Shown piece by piece: positions 40,252-49,680 of a DNA stretch of 64,000 nt (its first letter is position 1; every line of letters begins with the position of its first letter). This DNA is from Ensifer sp. MPMI2T. Lineage in GTDB: Bacteria > Pseudomonadota > Alphaproteobacteria > Rhizobiales > Rhizobiaceae. The stretch spans positions 248,001 to 312,000 of the forward strand of contig NZ_SRXN01000001.1 of NCBI RefSeq assembly GCF_004827385.1, in the 5' to 3' direction. The notes under the pieces were generated by a model. It saw only the letters and a program-made list of their open reading frames with translations, was not told the DNA's origin and did no database searches. The translations under genes and the position numbers were made by a program.

Positions 40252-41481
40252 ATGGTGGCAGCGACTGCGGACGACATGGGGGAGGTTCTCCGCGAGGCAC
40301 GTCGCAACGTCTTTCTGTTGACCCTTGCACAGGCGCTGCTCGGTGTGGTCGGGCCGATCAGCTTCGCTGTCGGCGGCGTCGCCGGCCACCAGCTTCTCGG
40401 CGACGACAAATCGCTGGCGACGGCACCGCTTACAGGCTTCAACGTCGGCTTGGCGCTCGGTGTCGTACTTGCCGCGACGCTGTCTCGGCTGGTCGGCAGG
40501 CGCTTGGCCTTCATCGGCGGCGCCGTTATCGCCGCATTGGGCGGGCTGATTGCGGCCGCGGCGCTTTTCCGTGAGAATTTCTGGCTGTTCACCTTCGGCC
40601 TGGCAGTTCTCGGTTCCTCCAGCGGCTTCACGCAGAAACTTCGCTTTGCAGCCGCCGACGCATCGCCCTCCTTCTACAAGCCGAAGGCGATTTCCTGGAT
40701 ATTGGGCGGAGGCATCATCTCGGCGATACTCGGCCCGCAGATCGTCATCTTCGCCGGCGACTATTTCGCGCCCGTATGGTTTGCCGGTGCGTTCGTGGCC
40801 TTGCTGCCGGTCTGCCTTGCGGCCATCGTCTTTTTCATGCCCCTTCGCCTGCCGGATGTCCGAAGCGTTTCGGATCCGCACGCCACTTCGCCGGTTCGGC
40901 CGCTCCGCGAGATCGTCGGCAACCAGCGGTTCCTCACAGGCATGATCTGCGGCATCTCAGCCTATGCGCTGATGACGTTCATGATGACGGGGGCACCGGT
41001 CGCCATGGTTGTCGGCTGCGGTTTTTCGACCGACCTCGCGACCCTCGGAATACAATGGCATGTGCTCGCGATGTTCGGCCCAAGCTTTGCGACAGGCTGG
41101 CTCATCGCCCGCTTCGGCGCGGAGCGTATCGTGGCCTGCGGCTTCGTGCTGCTTCTGGCTTGCGCGGCGATCGCTCACATGGGTGTGGCGCTTTGGAATT
41201 TCTGGGGCGCGCTGGTTCTCCTCGGGCTCGGCTGGAATTTCGCGTTTATCGGCTCGACCGCAATCGTTGCGCAAGGCTATCGGCCGCATGAGGCGGACAA
41301 GGTTCAGGGTTTCCACGATATCGTGCTGTTTTCGACGGTCGCCAGCGCGTCTTTCGCCTCCGGCAAGGTGCTTTCCGCCTATGGATGGGACGTGCTCAAC
41401 GCCGTCGCCTGGCCGGTTGCCGGCATTTGCCTCGTCCTCCTTCTCGCGCTTATGCGCAAGAACGGGCGTGTTCCCGCCTGA
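40252..41481 (+). CDS. MFS permease
   Basis: 409 residues, twelve hydrophobic segments. First helix VFLLTLAQALLGVVGPISFAV after a short cytoplasmic N terminus, the loop-2/3 region LSRLVGRRLAFIGG, and a long cytoplasmic loop ~200-225 (MPLRLPDVRSVSDPHATSP) between the two six-helix halves. Major facilitator superfamily; the substrate is unknown. It starts five bases after nusB and so is probably the last gene of the ribH-nusB transcript. Confidence 0.86.
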   Translation: MVAATADDMGEVLREARRNVFLLTLAQALLGVVGPISFAVGGVAGHQLLGDDKSLATAPLTGFNVGLALGVVLAATLSRLVGRRLAFIGGAVIAALGGLIAAAALFRENFWLFTFGLAVLGSSSGFTQKLRFAAADASPSFYKPKAISWILGGGIISAILGPQIVIFAGDYFAPVWFAGAFVALLPVCLAAIVFFMPLRLPDVRSVSDPHATSPVRPLREIVGNQRFLTGMICGISAYALMTFMMTGAPVAMVVGCGFSTDLATLGIQWHVLAMFGPSFATGWLIARFGAERIVACGFVLLLACAAIAHMGVALWNFWGALVLLGLGWNFAFIGSTAIVAQGYRPHEADKVQGFHDIVLFSTVASASFASGKVLSAYGWDVLNAVAWPVAGICLVLLLALMRKNGRVPA

Positions 41482-41687
41482 CCGTCAGCACTCGCGGCTC
41501 AGCAAAATCTTCCAACTCCCTCCAAACGCCATCACGCCGGTATTTCAGGGGCTTGACGATCTCCGTTCGCGCCCGCACTCTGGCCGCGCCGCGAGGGGTG
41601 CCGCTTGAGGAGGCGGCGCGCGATTCGCGGAATGAGGGGCCTGCGGGAGGGAGTGAACCTGCAGGTTGAAACGGAGGATAATGCGAA

Positions 41688-43823
41688 ATGACGTTACTTT
41701 TAGGCGTTATCGCATGCGGGTTGCTATCGGTGGCCTATGCCATCTGGGCGACGCAGTCGGTGCTTGCCGCCGACCAGGGGAATGCCCGCATGCAGGAGAT
41801 CGCAGGTTATATCAGGGAGGGGGCGCAGGCCTACCTCACACGTCAATACACGACCATTGCCATCGTCGGTGTCGTCGTCTTCATCGCTGCGTGGATTCTT
41901 CTCTCGAGTGCAGCCGCAATCGGCTTCCTGATCGGTGCGGTGTTGTCGGGCACGGCTGGTTTCATCGGCATGCATGTCTCGGTCAGGGCCAATGTTCGCA
42001 CGGCCCAGGCCGCATCGGTCAGCCTTGCCTCCGGTCTCGATATCGCCTTCAAATCGGGCGCGATCACCGGCCTCCTGGTGGCCGGCCTGGCCCTGCTCGG
42101 TGTTTCGGTCTACTACCTCATCCTGACGGCAGGCTTCGGGCACGAGCCGGCTTCGCGTGAGGTCATCGATGCGCTCGTGGCGCTCGGCTTCGGAGCCTCG
42201 CTGATCTCGATCTTCGCCCGCCTCGGCGGCGGCATCTTCACCAAAGGGGCTGATGTCGGTGGCGATCTCGTCGGCAAGGTGGAAGCCGGCATTCCGGAAG
42301 ACGATCCGCGCAACCCGGCGACCATTGCGGACAACGTCGGCGACAATGTCGGCGACTGTGCAGGCATGGCCGCCGACCTCTTCGAGACCTACGCGGTTTC
42401 GGTCGTGGCGACGATGGTGCTTGCATCGATCTTTTTCGCCGGCACACCGCTGCTCGCCACGGTGATGGTCTATCCGCTGGCGATCTGCGCGGCTTGCATC
42501 ATCACCTCGATCATCGGCACCTTCTTCGTCAAGCTCGGCACCAACGGCTCGATCATGGGGGCGCTTTATCGGGGGCTGATCGTCACGGGTGCGCTCTCGA
42601 TCATCGGTCTTGGCGCCGCGACGTCGCTGACGATCGGCTGGGGCTCGATCGGGACGGTCGCCGGCAAGGACGTTACCGGCTGGGGTCTGTTCATCTGCGG
42701 TATCCTCGGCCTTGTCGTCACCGCGCTGATCGTCGTGATCACCGAATACTACACCGGCACCAACAAGCGGCCGGTGAATTCGATTGCGCAGGCCTCCGTT
42801 ACCGGTCACGGCACCAACGTGATCCAGGGACTCGCCGTCTCGCTGGAGTCGACCGCATTGCCGGCGATCGTCATCGTCGGCGGCATCATCGCCACCTATC
42901 AGCTCGCCGGCCTCTTCGGCACCGGCATTGCTGTCACTGCCATGCTCGGTCTTGCCGGCATGATCGTTGCGCTCGATGCCTTCGGTCCGGTCACGGATAA
43001 TGCCGGCGGTATTGCCGAGATGTCGCATCTGCCGCCTGAGGTTCGCAAGTCGACCGACGCGCTCGACGCCGTCGGCAACACCACCAAGGCCGTGACCAAG
43101 GGCTATGCGATCGGTTCCGCGGGGCTCGGCGCGCTTGTGCTTTTCGCGGCCTATTCGAACGACATCACCTACTTCGCCGCCAATGGCGACAAGCATCCCT
43201 ATTTCGCCGACGTGGGGGCGATCTCGTTTGATCTGTCCAACCCCTATGTCGTCGCCGGCCTGATCTTCGGTGGTCTGATCCCCTATCTTTTCGGCGGCAT
43301 CGCCATGACGGCCGTCGGTCGCGCTGGCGGCGCTGTCGTCGAGGAAGTGCGCCGGCAGTTCAAGGAAAAGCCGGGCATCATGGAAGGCAAGGATCGGCCC
43401 GACTACGGCCGTGCTGTCGACATGCTTACCAAGGCAGCCATCCGCGAGATGATCATTCCCTCGCTGCTGCCGGTGCTGGCGCCAATCGTCGTTTATTTCG
43501 GCGTGCTGCTGCTATCCGGCTCGAAGGCTTCGGCCTTCGCCGCGCTCGGGGCATCGCTCCTTGGCGTCATCGTCAATGGCCTTTTCGTAGCCATATCGAT
43601 GACCTCCGGGGGCGGGGCATGGGACAATGCGAAGAAGAGCTTCGAGGACGGGTTCGTCGACAGGAACGGTACGCGCCACATGAAGGGATCCGATGCCCAC
43701 AAGGCTTCGGTCACCGGCGATACGGTCGGCGATCCCTACAAGGATACGGCCGGGCCGGCGGTCAATCCGGCGATCAAGATCACCAATATCGTGGCGTTGC
43801 TGTTGCTGGCCGTTCTAGCCTGA
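41688..43823 (+). CDS. hppA: Proton-translocating inorganic pyrophosphatase
   Basis: 711 residues with about 16 transmembrane helices, the usual size. It couples hydrolysis of pyrophosphate to proton export across the inner membrane. The substrate-binding motifs are present: [17 protein letters not shown] (with Gly where Ala is more common), [20 protein letters not shown] and the C-terminal [30 protein letters not shown] has Lys and Thr at the positions (460/463 in family numbering) that mark the K+-independent type. GGAGG lies 10 bases before the ATG. A strong terminator follows. Confidence 0.96.
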   Translation: MTLLLGVIACGLLSVAYAIWATQSVLAADQGNARMQEIAGYIREGAQAYLTRQYTTIAIVGVVVFIAAWILLSSAAAIGFLIGAVLSGTAGFIGMHVSVRANVRTAQAASVSLASGLDIAFKSGAITGLLVAGLALLGVSVYYLILTAGFGHEPASREVIDALVALGFGASLISIFARLGGGIFTKGADVGGDLVGKVEAGIPEDDPRNPATIADNVGDNVGDCAGMAADLFETYAVSVVATMVLASIFFAGTPLLATVMVYPLAICAACIITSIIGTFFVKLGTNGSIMGALYRGLIVTGALSIIGLGAATSLTIGWGSIGTVAGKDVTGWGLFICGILGLVVTALIVVITEYYTGTNKRPVNSIAQASVTGHGTNVIQGLAVSLESTALPAIVIVGGIIATYQLAGLFGTGIAVTAMLGLAGMIVALDAFGPVTDNAGGIAEMSHLPPEVRKSTDALDAVGNTTKAVTKGYAIGSAGLGALVLFAAYSNDITYFAANGDKHPYFADVGAISFDLSNPYVVAGLIFGGLIPYLFGGIAMTAVGRAGGAVVEEVRRQFKEKPGIMEGKDRPDYGRAVDMLTKAAIREMIIPSLLPVLAPIVVYFGVLLLSGSKASAFAALGASLLGVIVNGLFVAISMTSGGGAWDNAKKSFEDGFVDRNGTRHMKGSDAHKASVTGDTVGDPYKDTAGPAVNPAIKITNIVALLLLAVLA

Positions 43824-43842
43824 CCAAGGCCGCGCAAGACAG

Positions 43843-43872
43843 AGGCCCGCGAACTAGGTTCGCGGGCCTTTT
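43843..43872 (+). terminator. Rho-independent terminator after hppA
   Basis: AGGCCCGCGAAC (43843-43854) pairs perfectly with GTTCGCGGGCCT (43858-43869), three-base loop TAG, ending in four Ts (43869-43872), 20 bases after the hppA stop. Confidence 0.92.
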
Positions 43873-43890
43873 GCGTGTCATGGCTCGCTG

Positions 43891-43972
43891 GAGCGGGATG
43901 AGGAAAAGTGTGCGCGGCTTTCCGCCCGCATCCCGCTCTAACTTTAGTTAGAATCGATCACATCGTGATCTA
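43891..43972. repeat. Mosaic of three palindromes (RIME-like) abutting bamE
   Basis: GAGCGGGATG (43891-43900) pairs with CATCCCGCTC (43929-43938); CTAAC-TTTA-GTTAG covers 43938-43951; GATCAC (43956-43961) pairs with GTGATC (43965-43970). The last palindrome touches the bamE stop codon. This three-part layout resembles short mosaic repeats scattered in rhizobial genomes, different in sequence from the element at 12619. Confidence 0.65.
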
Positions 43973-44479
43973 GTATTTGCCGAGGTCCTTGAACAGGTTC
44001 CGCGCCGCAGCCTGTCCGGCACCGGGCCCGGTCAGGAGTTGGCCGAGGAAGCTCGTTTCCTTGCCGCCGGTCGGCGTCGTGCGCGACAACATGTCGAAGA
44101 CCTTGCCGTCCTTCATAGTATAGTGCGCGAGCTGGCTGACGACGCCTTCCTTGTCGAAATAGACAGCAAGGATCGATTGGTCGACGAGCTTCGGCTTCAT
44201 GAAGGCGACCGGCCGCCTGCGCGTCTGCGAGATGTAATAAAAGACTTCGTTGTCGAAGGTGGCGGTAGTCGAAGGCGTGCCCAGAGAGAGCAGCACCTGC
44301 TCGCGGCTCGACCCGACTGGGACGAGGTTCAGCGTTTCCTGATCGACGACATACCCCTGATGCAGGACCTCGCCCATATTCGCCGTCGTGCAGGCGGCAA
44401 GCGCAGTTGTGCAAAGGGAAGCCACGAGCACGGCACGGCTCAGAACATTCAGGTTTGATATCAAATACCGCTTCGACAA
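43970..44479 (-). CDS. bamE: Outer membrane assembly lipoprotein BamE
   Basis: 169 residues with a TTG start preceded by AGGGGAA; the frame is open to 44650 but only this start gives a proper lipoprotein signal (SKRYLISNLNVLSRAVLVAS with the lipobox LAAC, Cys30). The SmpA/OmlA domain follows: LNLVPVGSSREQVLLSLGTPS and FDNEVFYYISQTR. BamE is a subunit of the BAM complex that inserts beta-barrel proteins into the outer membrane. The C-terminal extension of about 50 residues rich in Gly is longer than in E. coli. Divergent from the cytochrome bc1 chaperone gene, 136 bases apart. Confidence 0.88.
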   Translation of the reverse strand: MSKRYLISNLNVLSRAVLVASLCTTALAACTTANMGEVLHQGYVVDQETLNLVPVGSSREQVLLSLGTPSTTATFDNEVFYYISQTRRRPVAFMKPKLVDQSILAVYFDKEGVVSQLAHYTMKDGKVFDMLSRTTPTGGKETSFLGQLLTGPGAGQAAARNLFKDLGKY

Positions 44480-44615
44480 GGACTGTTCCCCTGGAGTAAC
44501 GATGGCAGGTCCGCCATTGCAATTCGTGCCTGCTTCGGTAAACCAGCTTCGGCTATCATGCAATAACGTCGTGGGCGCCGCCCACATTTCGAGAAAGCCA
44601 GAGCTGGGCTTTGTG

Positions 44616-45152
44616 ATGATTTTTGGACTGTTCAAGAGAAAAAGCGGCAATATTGCGATTGTGGAGCGTCAGTATGCGTTGCTGACCGCCGCCGCACGCC
44701 AGCCGTTTCTGTATACCGACCTTGCTGTGCCCGATACCGTCATGGGCCGCTTCGAGATGTTGTCGGCAATCCTGATTCTCTATTTTCGGCGGACACGCGC
44801 CTCCGCGCGCACCGGACAGGAGATCGCGCAGGAAATCGTCGATGCCTTTTTCGAAGATGTCGACCACTCCATCCGCGAACTCGGCGTCGGTGACGCGGGC
44901 GTCCCGAAGAAGATGAAGAAGTTCGCCGGCATGTTCTACGGTCGCCTCGAGTCCTATGCCGCCGCGCTCGAGCAGAGGGATCGCCAGGCTTTGGCGGCTG
45001 CGCTCCTGCGCAACTTCCACCCCGATGTCCGCGAGGGGCCGTCGATGGACGGACTGGCCGCCTATCTTCTGGCCACCGAAGCGGCCCTGTCCGAAATGCC
45101 GGAAGAGGTGGTCGAAGCGGGTCAGTTGCGCATACCGCCGGCTGGAGCGTAA
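44616..45152 (+). CDS. Ubiquinol-cytochrome c chaperone family protein
   Basis: 178 residues from MIFGLFKRKSGN, the normal N terminus of the alphaproteobacterial CBP3 family (PF03981); the frame upstream to 44388 overlaps bamE and is not used. A GTG one codon earlier is possible. Conserved: ERQYALLTAAARQPFLYTD and RFEMLSAILILYF, then QEIVDAFFEDVDHSIRELGVGD, a block shared with mitochondrial CBP3, which helps assemble cytochrome b of complex III. In alphaproteobacteria it probably plays the same part. Divergent pair with bamE, a conserved arrangement as far as I recall. Confidence 0.88.
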   Translation: MIFGLFKRKSGNIAIVERQYALLTAAARQPFLYTDLAVPDTVMGRFEMLSAILILYFRRTRASARTGQEIAQEIVDAFFEDVDHSIRELGVGDAGVPKKMKKFAGMFYGRLESYAAALEQRDRQALAAALLRNFHPDVREGPSMDGLAAYLLATEAALSEMPEEVVEAGQLRIPPAGA

Positions 45153-45194
45153 TAGACCGATATCGATGCCGCCCGACGATAGCGCTCGGCGGCT

Positions 45195-45301
45195 CTACTG
45201 CATGTTTCCTTAGATCGTAGCCGATTTAAGGATAAAAACATGCAGCAACTCAAAGTGCTACAGCGTCCTTTGCGCGTCTGATCAGACGCGCGGCGCTGTA
45301 G
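45195..45301 (+). repeat. Family-B intergenic repeat, copy upstream of yceD
   Basis: Consists of an imperfect hairpin TGCATGTTTCCTTAGATCG...CGATTTAAGG...AACATGCA (45198-45244) and a region whose core GCGCGTCTGATCAGACGCGC (45272-45291) is a perfect 20-base palindrome. The same blocks occur inverted at 61713-61807 and at 26660-26760. Confidence 0.75.
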
Positions 45302-45342
45302 GCGCGGCACGATGCTTCGATGCCGCGAGGAAGGATCTTGTC

Positions 45343-45894
45343 ATGAGAGACGATAGCAAACCGGCGTTCTCCTACCCGGTGAAGGTAGGACACATCTCGG
45401 CAAACGCGGTCAGCGTCCATCTTTCGGCGAACGAGGCCGAGCGCCGCGCGCTCGCCAAGCTCTGGAATGTCGAAGAAGTCCTCTCGCTCGCCGCCGACCT
45501 CCAGATCGCGCGTTGGAAGAAGGATGGAGTGAAGATCAAGGGCGATGTCGCTGCCCGCATCGTCCAGTCCTGCGTGGTGACGCTCGAACCAGTCGAGGCG
45601 GATATAAAGGAGCCTGTCGAGGCGATTTTCGTGCCGGAAGGGTCGCGGCTTGCACGCCAGGCGCACAACGATGGTGGCGAGATGGTACTCGACCCGGATG
45701 GTCCGGACATTCCCGACACCTTTGCCGGCGATACCATCGATGCGGGCGTGGTGGTCAGCGAACATGTCGCCCTTGCGATCGATCCCTATCCGCGCAAGGA
45801 AGGCGCAGCCTTCGGTGAGCGCATCGAAAGCACTGCGGCGGATGACAAGCGACCGAACCCGTTTGCGGTGTTGAAGGACTGGAAAAAGGATTGA
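45343..45894 (+). CDS. yceD: DUF177 (YceD) family protein
   Basis: 183 residues, GGAAGGA before the ATG. The DUF177 family (YceD) is associated with 23S rRNA accumulation and 50S assembly and usually sits in front of rpmF-plsX. Conserved region: RIVQSCVVTLEPVEADIKEPVEAIF (containing the family Cys) and DTFAGDTIDAGVVVSEHVALAIDPYPR, ending in the typical DKRPNPFAVLKDWK. Here rpmF is absent and plsX follows after about 200 bases, a gap in which I see no gene. Confidence 0.9.
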   Translation: MRDDSKPAFSYPVKVGHISANAVSVHLSANEAERRALAKLWNVEEVLSLAADLQIARWKKDGVKIKGDVAARIVQSCVVTLEPVEADIKEPVEAIFVPEGSRLARQAHNDGGEMVLDPDGPDIPDTFAGDTIDAGVVVSEHVALAIDPYPRKEGAAFGERIESTAADDKRPNPFAVLKDWKKD

Positions 45895-46093
45895 AACGGC
45901 GAAAGCCGCGCTTACAATTCGGTTGTCACGCAGACGAAAAGCAGTATTTTGGCCCGACTCCAGCCGATGGGGCCGAAGCGCCGAGATGTCGCATGTTGGC
46001 TCAAGCGTCAGAAGGAACAAGGATCGCCCCGCGTGAAAAGAGATGCGCAGGGCGAGACGCATTGCGTGGGCAGGAAAAAAGGATAAGACACGC

Positions 46094-47137
46094 GTGGTCA
46101 GAATTTCACTTGACGTGATGGGGGGCGACTATGGTCCTGAAGTCGTCATCCCGGGCGCAGCAAGAGCGCTCGAACGTCACCCGGACATAAGATTCGTCTT
46201 GTTCGGTCAGGAAGCGCGATGCGCTGAGCTTCTGGCCAAATATCCGAAGCTGAATGCCGCGAGCACCTTCAACGATTGTGAAATTGCCGTCGGCATGGAC
46301 GAAAAGCCCAGCCAGGCGCTCCGGCGCGGCCGCGGCAAATCGAGCATGTGGAAAGCGATCGACGCGATCAATGCCGGCGAGGCGGACGTGATCGTTTCCG
46401 CAGGCAACACAGGCGCGCTGATGGCGATGTCCGTCTTCTGTCTCCGAACCATGCAGGGGATTCAACGTCCGGCAATCGCCGCCATCTGGCCGACGCTCAA
46501 AGGGGAGAGCATCGTCCTCGACGTCGGCGCGACGATCGGCGCGGACGCGCAGCAGCTCATGGATTTCGCCTTGATGGGCGGCGCGATGGCGCGCGCCTTG
46601 TTCGAAGTCGAGCATCCGTCGGTCGGCTTGCTCAATGTCGGCGTGGAAGAAATCAAGGGCCAGGAAGAGGTCAAGGAGGCCGGGCGGCTGATCCGCGAAG
46701 CCAACATCGAGGGCATCGACTACTATGGTTTCGTTGAAGGCGACGACATCGGTCGCGGAACCGTCGATGTCGTCGTCACCGAAGGCTTCTCGGGCAACAT
46801 CGCCTTGAAGGCGGCCGAAGGAACGGCTCGACAGATTGCCGAATATCTGCGCGCGGCCATGTCGCGCACATTGCTCGCGAAGATCGGTTACGTATTCGCC
46901 AAGGGTGCCTTCGATCGGCTGCGTGAAAAGATGGACCCGCGGAAGGTCAATGGCGGCGTATTCCTCGGCCTCAACGGCGTCGTCATCAAGAGTCATGGTG
47001 GCACCGACGCTGAGGGTTTCGCAGCCGCGATCGATGTCGGCTACGACATGGTAAAGAACGGCCTCAAGGCCAAAATAGAGAGTGATCTGGCGAAATATCA
47101 CGGCGCGCAGCCGTCTGAATTCCTCCCGCCGGCATGA
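46094..47137 (+). CDS. plsX: Phosphate acyltransferase PlsX
   Basis: 347 residues from a GTG ([15 protein letters not shown], the universal PlsX N terminus) with AAGGATAA upstream. PlsX makes acyl-phosphate from acyl-ACP for phospholipid synthesis. Conserved: [39 protein letters not shown]-like block as [18 protein letters not shown], and the C-terminal [19 protein letters not shown]. Followed by fabH after 18 bases, linking phospholipid and fatty acid synthesis in one operon. Confidence 0.96.
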   Translation: MVRISLDVMGGDYGPEVVIPGAARALERHPDIRFVLFGQEARCAELLAKYPKLNAASTFNDCEIAVGMDEKPSQALRRGRGKSSMWKAIDAINAGEADVIVSAGNTGALMAMSVFCLRTMQGIQRPAIAAIWPTLKGESIVLDVGATIGADAQQLMDFALMGGAMARALFEVEHPSVGLLNVGVEEIKGQEEVKEAGRLIREANIEGIDYYGFVEGDDIGRGTVDVVVTEGFSGNIALKAAEGTARQIAEYLRAAMSRTLLAKIGYVFAKGAFDRLREKMDPRKVNGGVFLGLNGVVIKSHGGTDAEGFAAAIDVGYDMVKNGLKAKIESDLAKYHGAQPSEFLPPA

Positions 47138-47155
47138 ATGATGAGGTTTGAGTAA

Positions 47156-48127
47156 ATGATCCGTTCCGTCGTTCGCGGCTTCGGGGCAGCGCTGCCGAAG
47201 CGAGTGATGACCAACAAGGAAATGGAATCGAAGGTCGACACATCCGACGAATGGATCGTGCAACGGACCGGGATCCGCCAGCGCTATATCGCGGGCGAGG
47301 GTGAAACGACGGCATCGCTCGGAGAAAGCGCAGCGCGTGCCGCGCTTGCGAGGGCCGATCTGACCGCCGACGATCTCGACCTGATCATCGTCGCGACATC
47401 GACCCCGGATAACACGTTCCCGGCGACGGCGGTGAATATCCAGAGCCGCCTCGGCATGCGGCATGGCGCAGCTTTCGACCTGCAGGCGGTCTGCTCGGGC
47501 TTCGTCTATGCGGTTGCGACAGCGGACGCTTATATCCGCGGCGGCCTCGCCAAGCGCGCGCTGGTGATCGGGGCCGAGACGTTCTCGCGTATCCTCGACT
47601 GGTCCGATCGAACGACCTGTGTCCTCTTCGGCGACGGCGCGGGCGCAATCGTCCTCGAAGCCCAGGAAGGCGCAGGCACGAATGCCGACCGTGGCGTGCT
47701 GACTGCGCAACTACGTTCCGACGGCATTCACGGCGACAAGCTTTATGTGGACGGCGGCCCGTCGACCACGGGCACCGTGGGCCATCTCAGGATGGAAGGG
47801 CGCGAGGTGTTCAAGCACGCGGTCGGCATGATCACGGATGTGATCGAGGCGGCCTTCGAGGCGACCGGGACGACTGCGGATGACGTCGACTGGCTGGTTC
47901 CCCACCAGGCCAATCGGCGTATCATCGATGGCTCCGCAAAGAAGCTGGATATCCCGCTCGATAAGGTTGTGGTGACGGTCGACGTCCATGGCAACACCTC
48001 GGCTGCCTCCATCCCGCTCGCGCTTGATACCGCGGCCGCCGACGGGCGGATAAAAAAGGGCGACCTCGTAATGCTCGAGGCCATGGGCGGTGGCTTCACC
48101 TGGGGCTCTGTTCTCATCCGGTGGTAA
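47156..48127 (+). CDS. fabH: 3-oxoacyl-ACP synthase III (FabH)
   Basis: 323 residues. FabH starts fatty acid chains by condensing acetyl-CoA with malonyl-ACP. The Cys-His-Asn triad is visible: Cys113 in [11 protein letters not shown], His in [10 protein letters not shown] and Asn in [30 protein letters not shown] near the N terminus is the family signature. Located in the plsX-fabH-ihfA-merR run; ihfA follows after 94 bases. Confidence 0.96.
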   Translation: MIRSVVRGFGAALPKRVMTNKEMESKVDTSDEWIVQRTGIRQRYIAGEGETTASLGESAARAALARADLTADDLDLIIVATSTPDNTFPATAVNIQSRLGMRHGAAFDLQAVCSGFVYAVATADAYIRGGLAKRALVIGAETFSRILDWSDRTTCVLFGDGAGAIVLEAQEGAGTNADRGVLTAQLRSDGIHGDKLYVDGGPSTTGTVGHLRMEGREVFKHAVGMITDVIEAAFEATGTTADDVDWLVPHQANRRIIDGSAKKLDIPLDKVVVTVDVHGNTSAASIPLALDTAAADGRIKKGDLVMLEAMGGGFTWGSVLIRW

Positions 48128-48221
48128 AGAAAATAATGAAGCAAGGCAGGCGCTTGACCGCAAAAGGCAAGGGCAATAGTCTTCCTTCGCTGATCGGCAT
48201 GCCAGACATCGGTGGGGGAAG

Positions 48222-48560
48222 ATGAGCGGAAAAACAGTAACACGGGCGGACTTGGCTGAGTCGGTTTTTCGCAAGGTGGGCCTGTCTCGTACGGAGTCGG
48301 CCGAACTCGTGGAAACGGTCATTGATGAAATATGCAACGCAATCGTGCGTGGCGAGAGCGTGAAGCTGTCTTCCTTTGCGACCTTCCAGGTGCGCGACAA
48401 GAATGAGCGCATCGGGCGCAATCCGAAAACCGGCGAGGAAGTTCCGATTTCGCCGCGCCGGGTGATGACCTTCAAGGCCTCGAACGTATTGAAGCAGCGC
48501 GTGCTGAAGGCGCATTTGAGTCGCAAGGCCAAGCAGAAGCCGGCCTCTCCTGCATCCTGA
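48222..48560 (+). CDS. ihfA: Integration host factor alpha subunit
   Basis: 112 residues, GGGGGAAG directly before the ATG. HU/IHF fold: [21 protein letters not shown], the helix pair, and the beta-arm [23 protein letters not shown] whose Pro intercalates into bent DNA. It forms IHF with a beta subunit encoded elsewhere and bends DNA at promoters and recombination sites. The C-terminal tail [14 protein letters not shown] is a basic extension common in rhizobia. Together with fabH and the following MerR gene this order is typical of the group. Confidence 0.94.
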   Translation: MSGKTVTRADLAESVFRKVGLSRTESAELVETVIDEICNAIVRGESVKLSSFATFQVRDKNERIGRNPKTGEEVPISPRRVMTFKASNVLKQRVLKAHLSRKAKQKPASPAS

Positions 48561-48690
48561 CCGCTTGCCCAAAACCACAAATGTGGTTGAAAACCTGTCC
48601 ATAACCCATTGAAATGGGCGCGACTCGTGCAATCATCGCGCGGTGATCCGTCCATTGCGGTGCGCCGCGTGATCTGTAAATGGGGATGAT

Positions 48691-49224
48691 ATGGACAAAA
48701 GCCCGGACGCCTTCCGCACCATCAGCGAGGTCGCAGACGAGCTCGATCTGCCTCAGCATGTACTGCGTTTCTGGGAGACGCGCTTCCAGCAGATCAAGCC
48801 GATGAAGCGGGGCGGCGGTCGGCGGTATTACCGCCCGGAGGATGTCGATCTCCTCAAGGGCATTCGCCATCTCCTCTATGATCATGGCTACACGATCAAG
48901 GGCGTGCAAAAGCTCCTGAAAGCCAACGGCAACAAGTTTGTCGCGGCGATCGCAAGCGGCGACCTCGCAACTGTCGAAGCACTCGCAGCGTCCAGCAACG
49001 AGGAGCCGCAACCGCCAAAGGTCGGTGTCGCCGAAGAGGACCAGATCGTCGGCCGCGCGAAGGCTCCGGCAGGCCGGCGGTTCTTCTCCTTCGGTGGCGG
49101 CGGTGGCGACGACGCCGAGATATCGATCGGCAAGGCCTCCGTAAGCAAGGAAGACCGGGCGCTTTTGCAGGAAGCGCTTTACGATCTTCTGGAATGCAAG
49201 CGGCTGCTGGATCAGGTGCGGTGA
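48691..49224 (+). CDS. MerR-family transcriptional regulator
   Basis: 177 residues, GGGGATGAT before the ATG. Winged-helix MerR domain at the N terminus: [25 protein letters not shown], then [37 protein letters not shown]. The C-terminal half lacks metal-binding cysteines and has a Gly-rich linker (SFGGGGGDD), so the effector is unknown. It follows ihfA in the fabH-ihfA region, an order also known from other alphaproteobacteria. Confidence 0.9.
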   Translation: MDKSPDAFRTISEVADELDLPQHVLRFWETRFQQIKPMKRGGGRRYYRPEDVDLLKGIRHLLYDHGYTIKGVQKLLKANGNKFVAAIASGDLATVEALAASSNEEPQPPKVGVAEEDQIVGRAKAPAGRRFFSFGGGGGDDAEISIGKASVSKEDRALLQEALYDLLECKRLLDQVR

Positions 49225-49281
49225 CACCGCGGTCGCCATAAGGGTCTATTGATCGTGTGGCTGGCAGCCTCCGGTGCTAGC

Positions 49282-49680
49282 CTATTTTGGTCCGCCCGGC
49301 TTGGAAGTGCCGTTCGTATGTTGGTCCGGGGTGAAGACGAACGCGGGGAAATGGATATGTTCAAGGAATGCAAAACCTCTTGCCGGAGGCTTCGCGGTAG
49401 GCGCTACGTGCATCGTCGCTGAGAGCTCGTCGAGATATTCCAGCGCCTCATGGGCTGCTAAGACCGTTAGCATCCTGCCGTCCGCCTGGCCTGCCTTCTG
49501 CAGGTCCCTTCTTGTATTCTCTATCATCTCCCGGACAAAGACTCGCGGGTCATCGCTCTGTGAAGCGGCCCATTCGAGAAGGCGGCACATCATGATTTCA
49601 TTCACACGCAAGGCGGCCACGGTTTGACCAAGCAGGAGCGTCAGTTTCTGAAGCTTATCTGCGTCTATTTTACGGGACAT
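49282..49680 (-). CDS. Protein of unknown function
   Basis: 132 residues from an ATG with AGGTG twelve bases upstream. Helical N-terminal part (KIDADKLQKLTLLLGQTVAALR, VREMIENTRRDLQ) and a Pro/Gly-rich C-terminal tail (FTPDQHTNGTSKPGGPK). No signal peptide, membrane segment or recognisable domain. Codon use is in keeping with the neighbours, and the frame is free of stops despite low GC in its upstream region. Convergent with the MerR regulator gene. Confidence 0.55.
   Translation of the reverse strand: MSRKIDADKLQKLTLLLGQTVAALRVNEIMMCRLLEWAASQSDDPRVFVREMIENTRRDLQKAGQADGRMLTVLAAHEALEYLDELSATMHVAPTAKPPARGFAFLEHIHFPAFVFTPDQHTNGTSKPGGPK

Noticed and set aside
41724..43196. 490-codon minus-strand frame opposite hppA
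   Set aside because: Highly charged, low-complexity product (Asp/Gly/Arg) produced by reading the complement of a membrane protein gene.
46106..47710. 534-codon minus-strand frame spanning plsX and fabH
   Set aside because: Runs opposite two certain genes and has no ribosome-binding site or motif.
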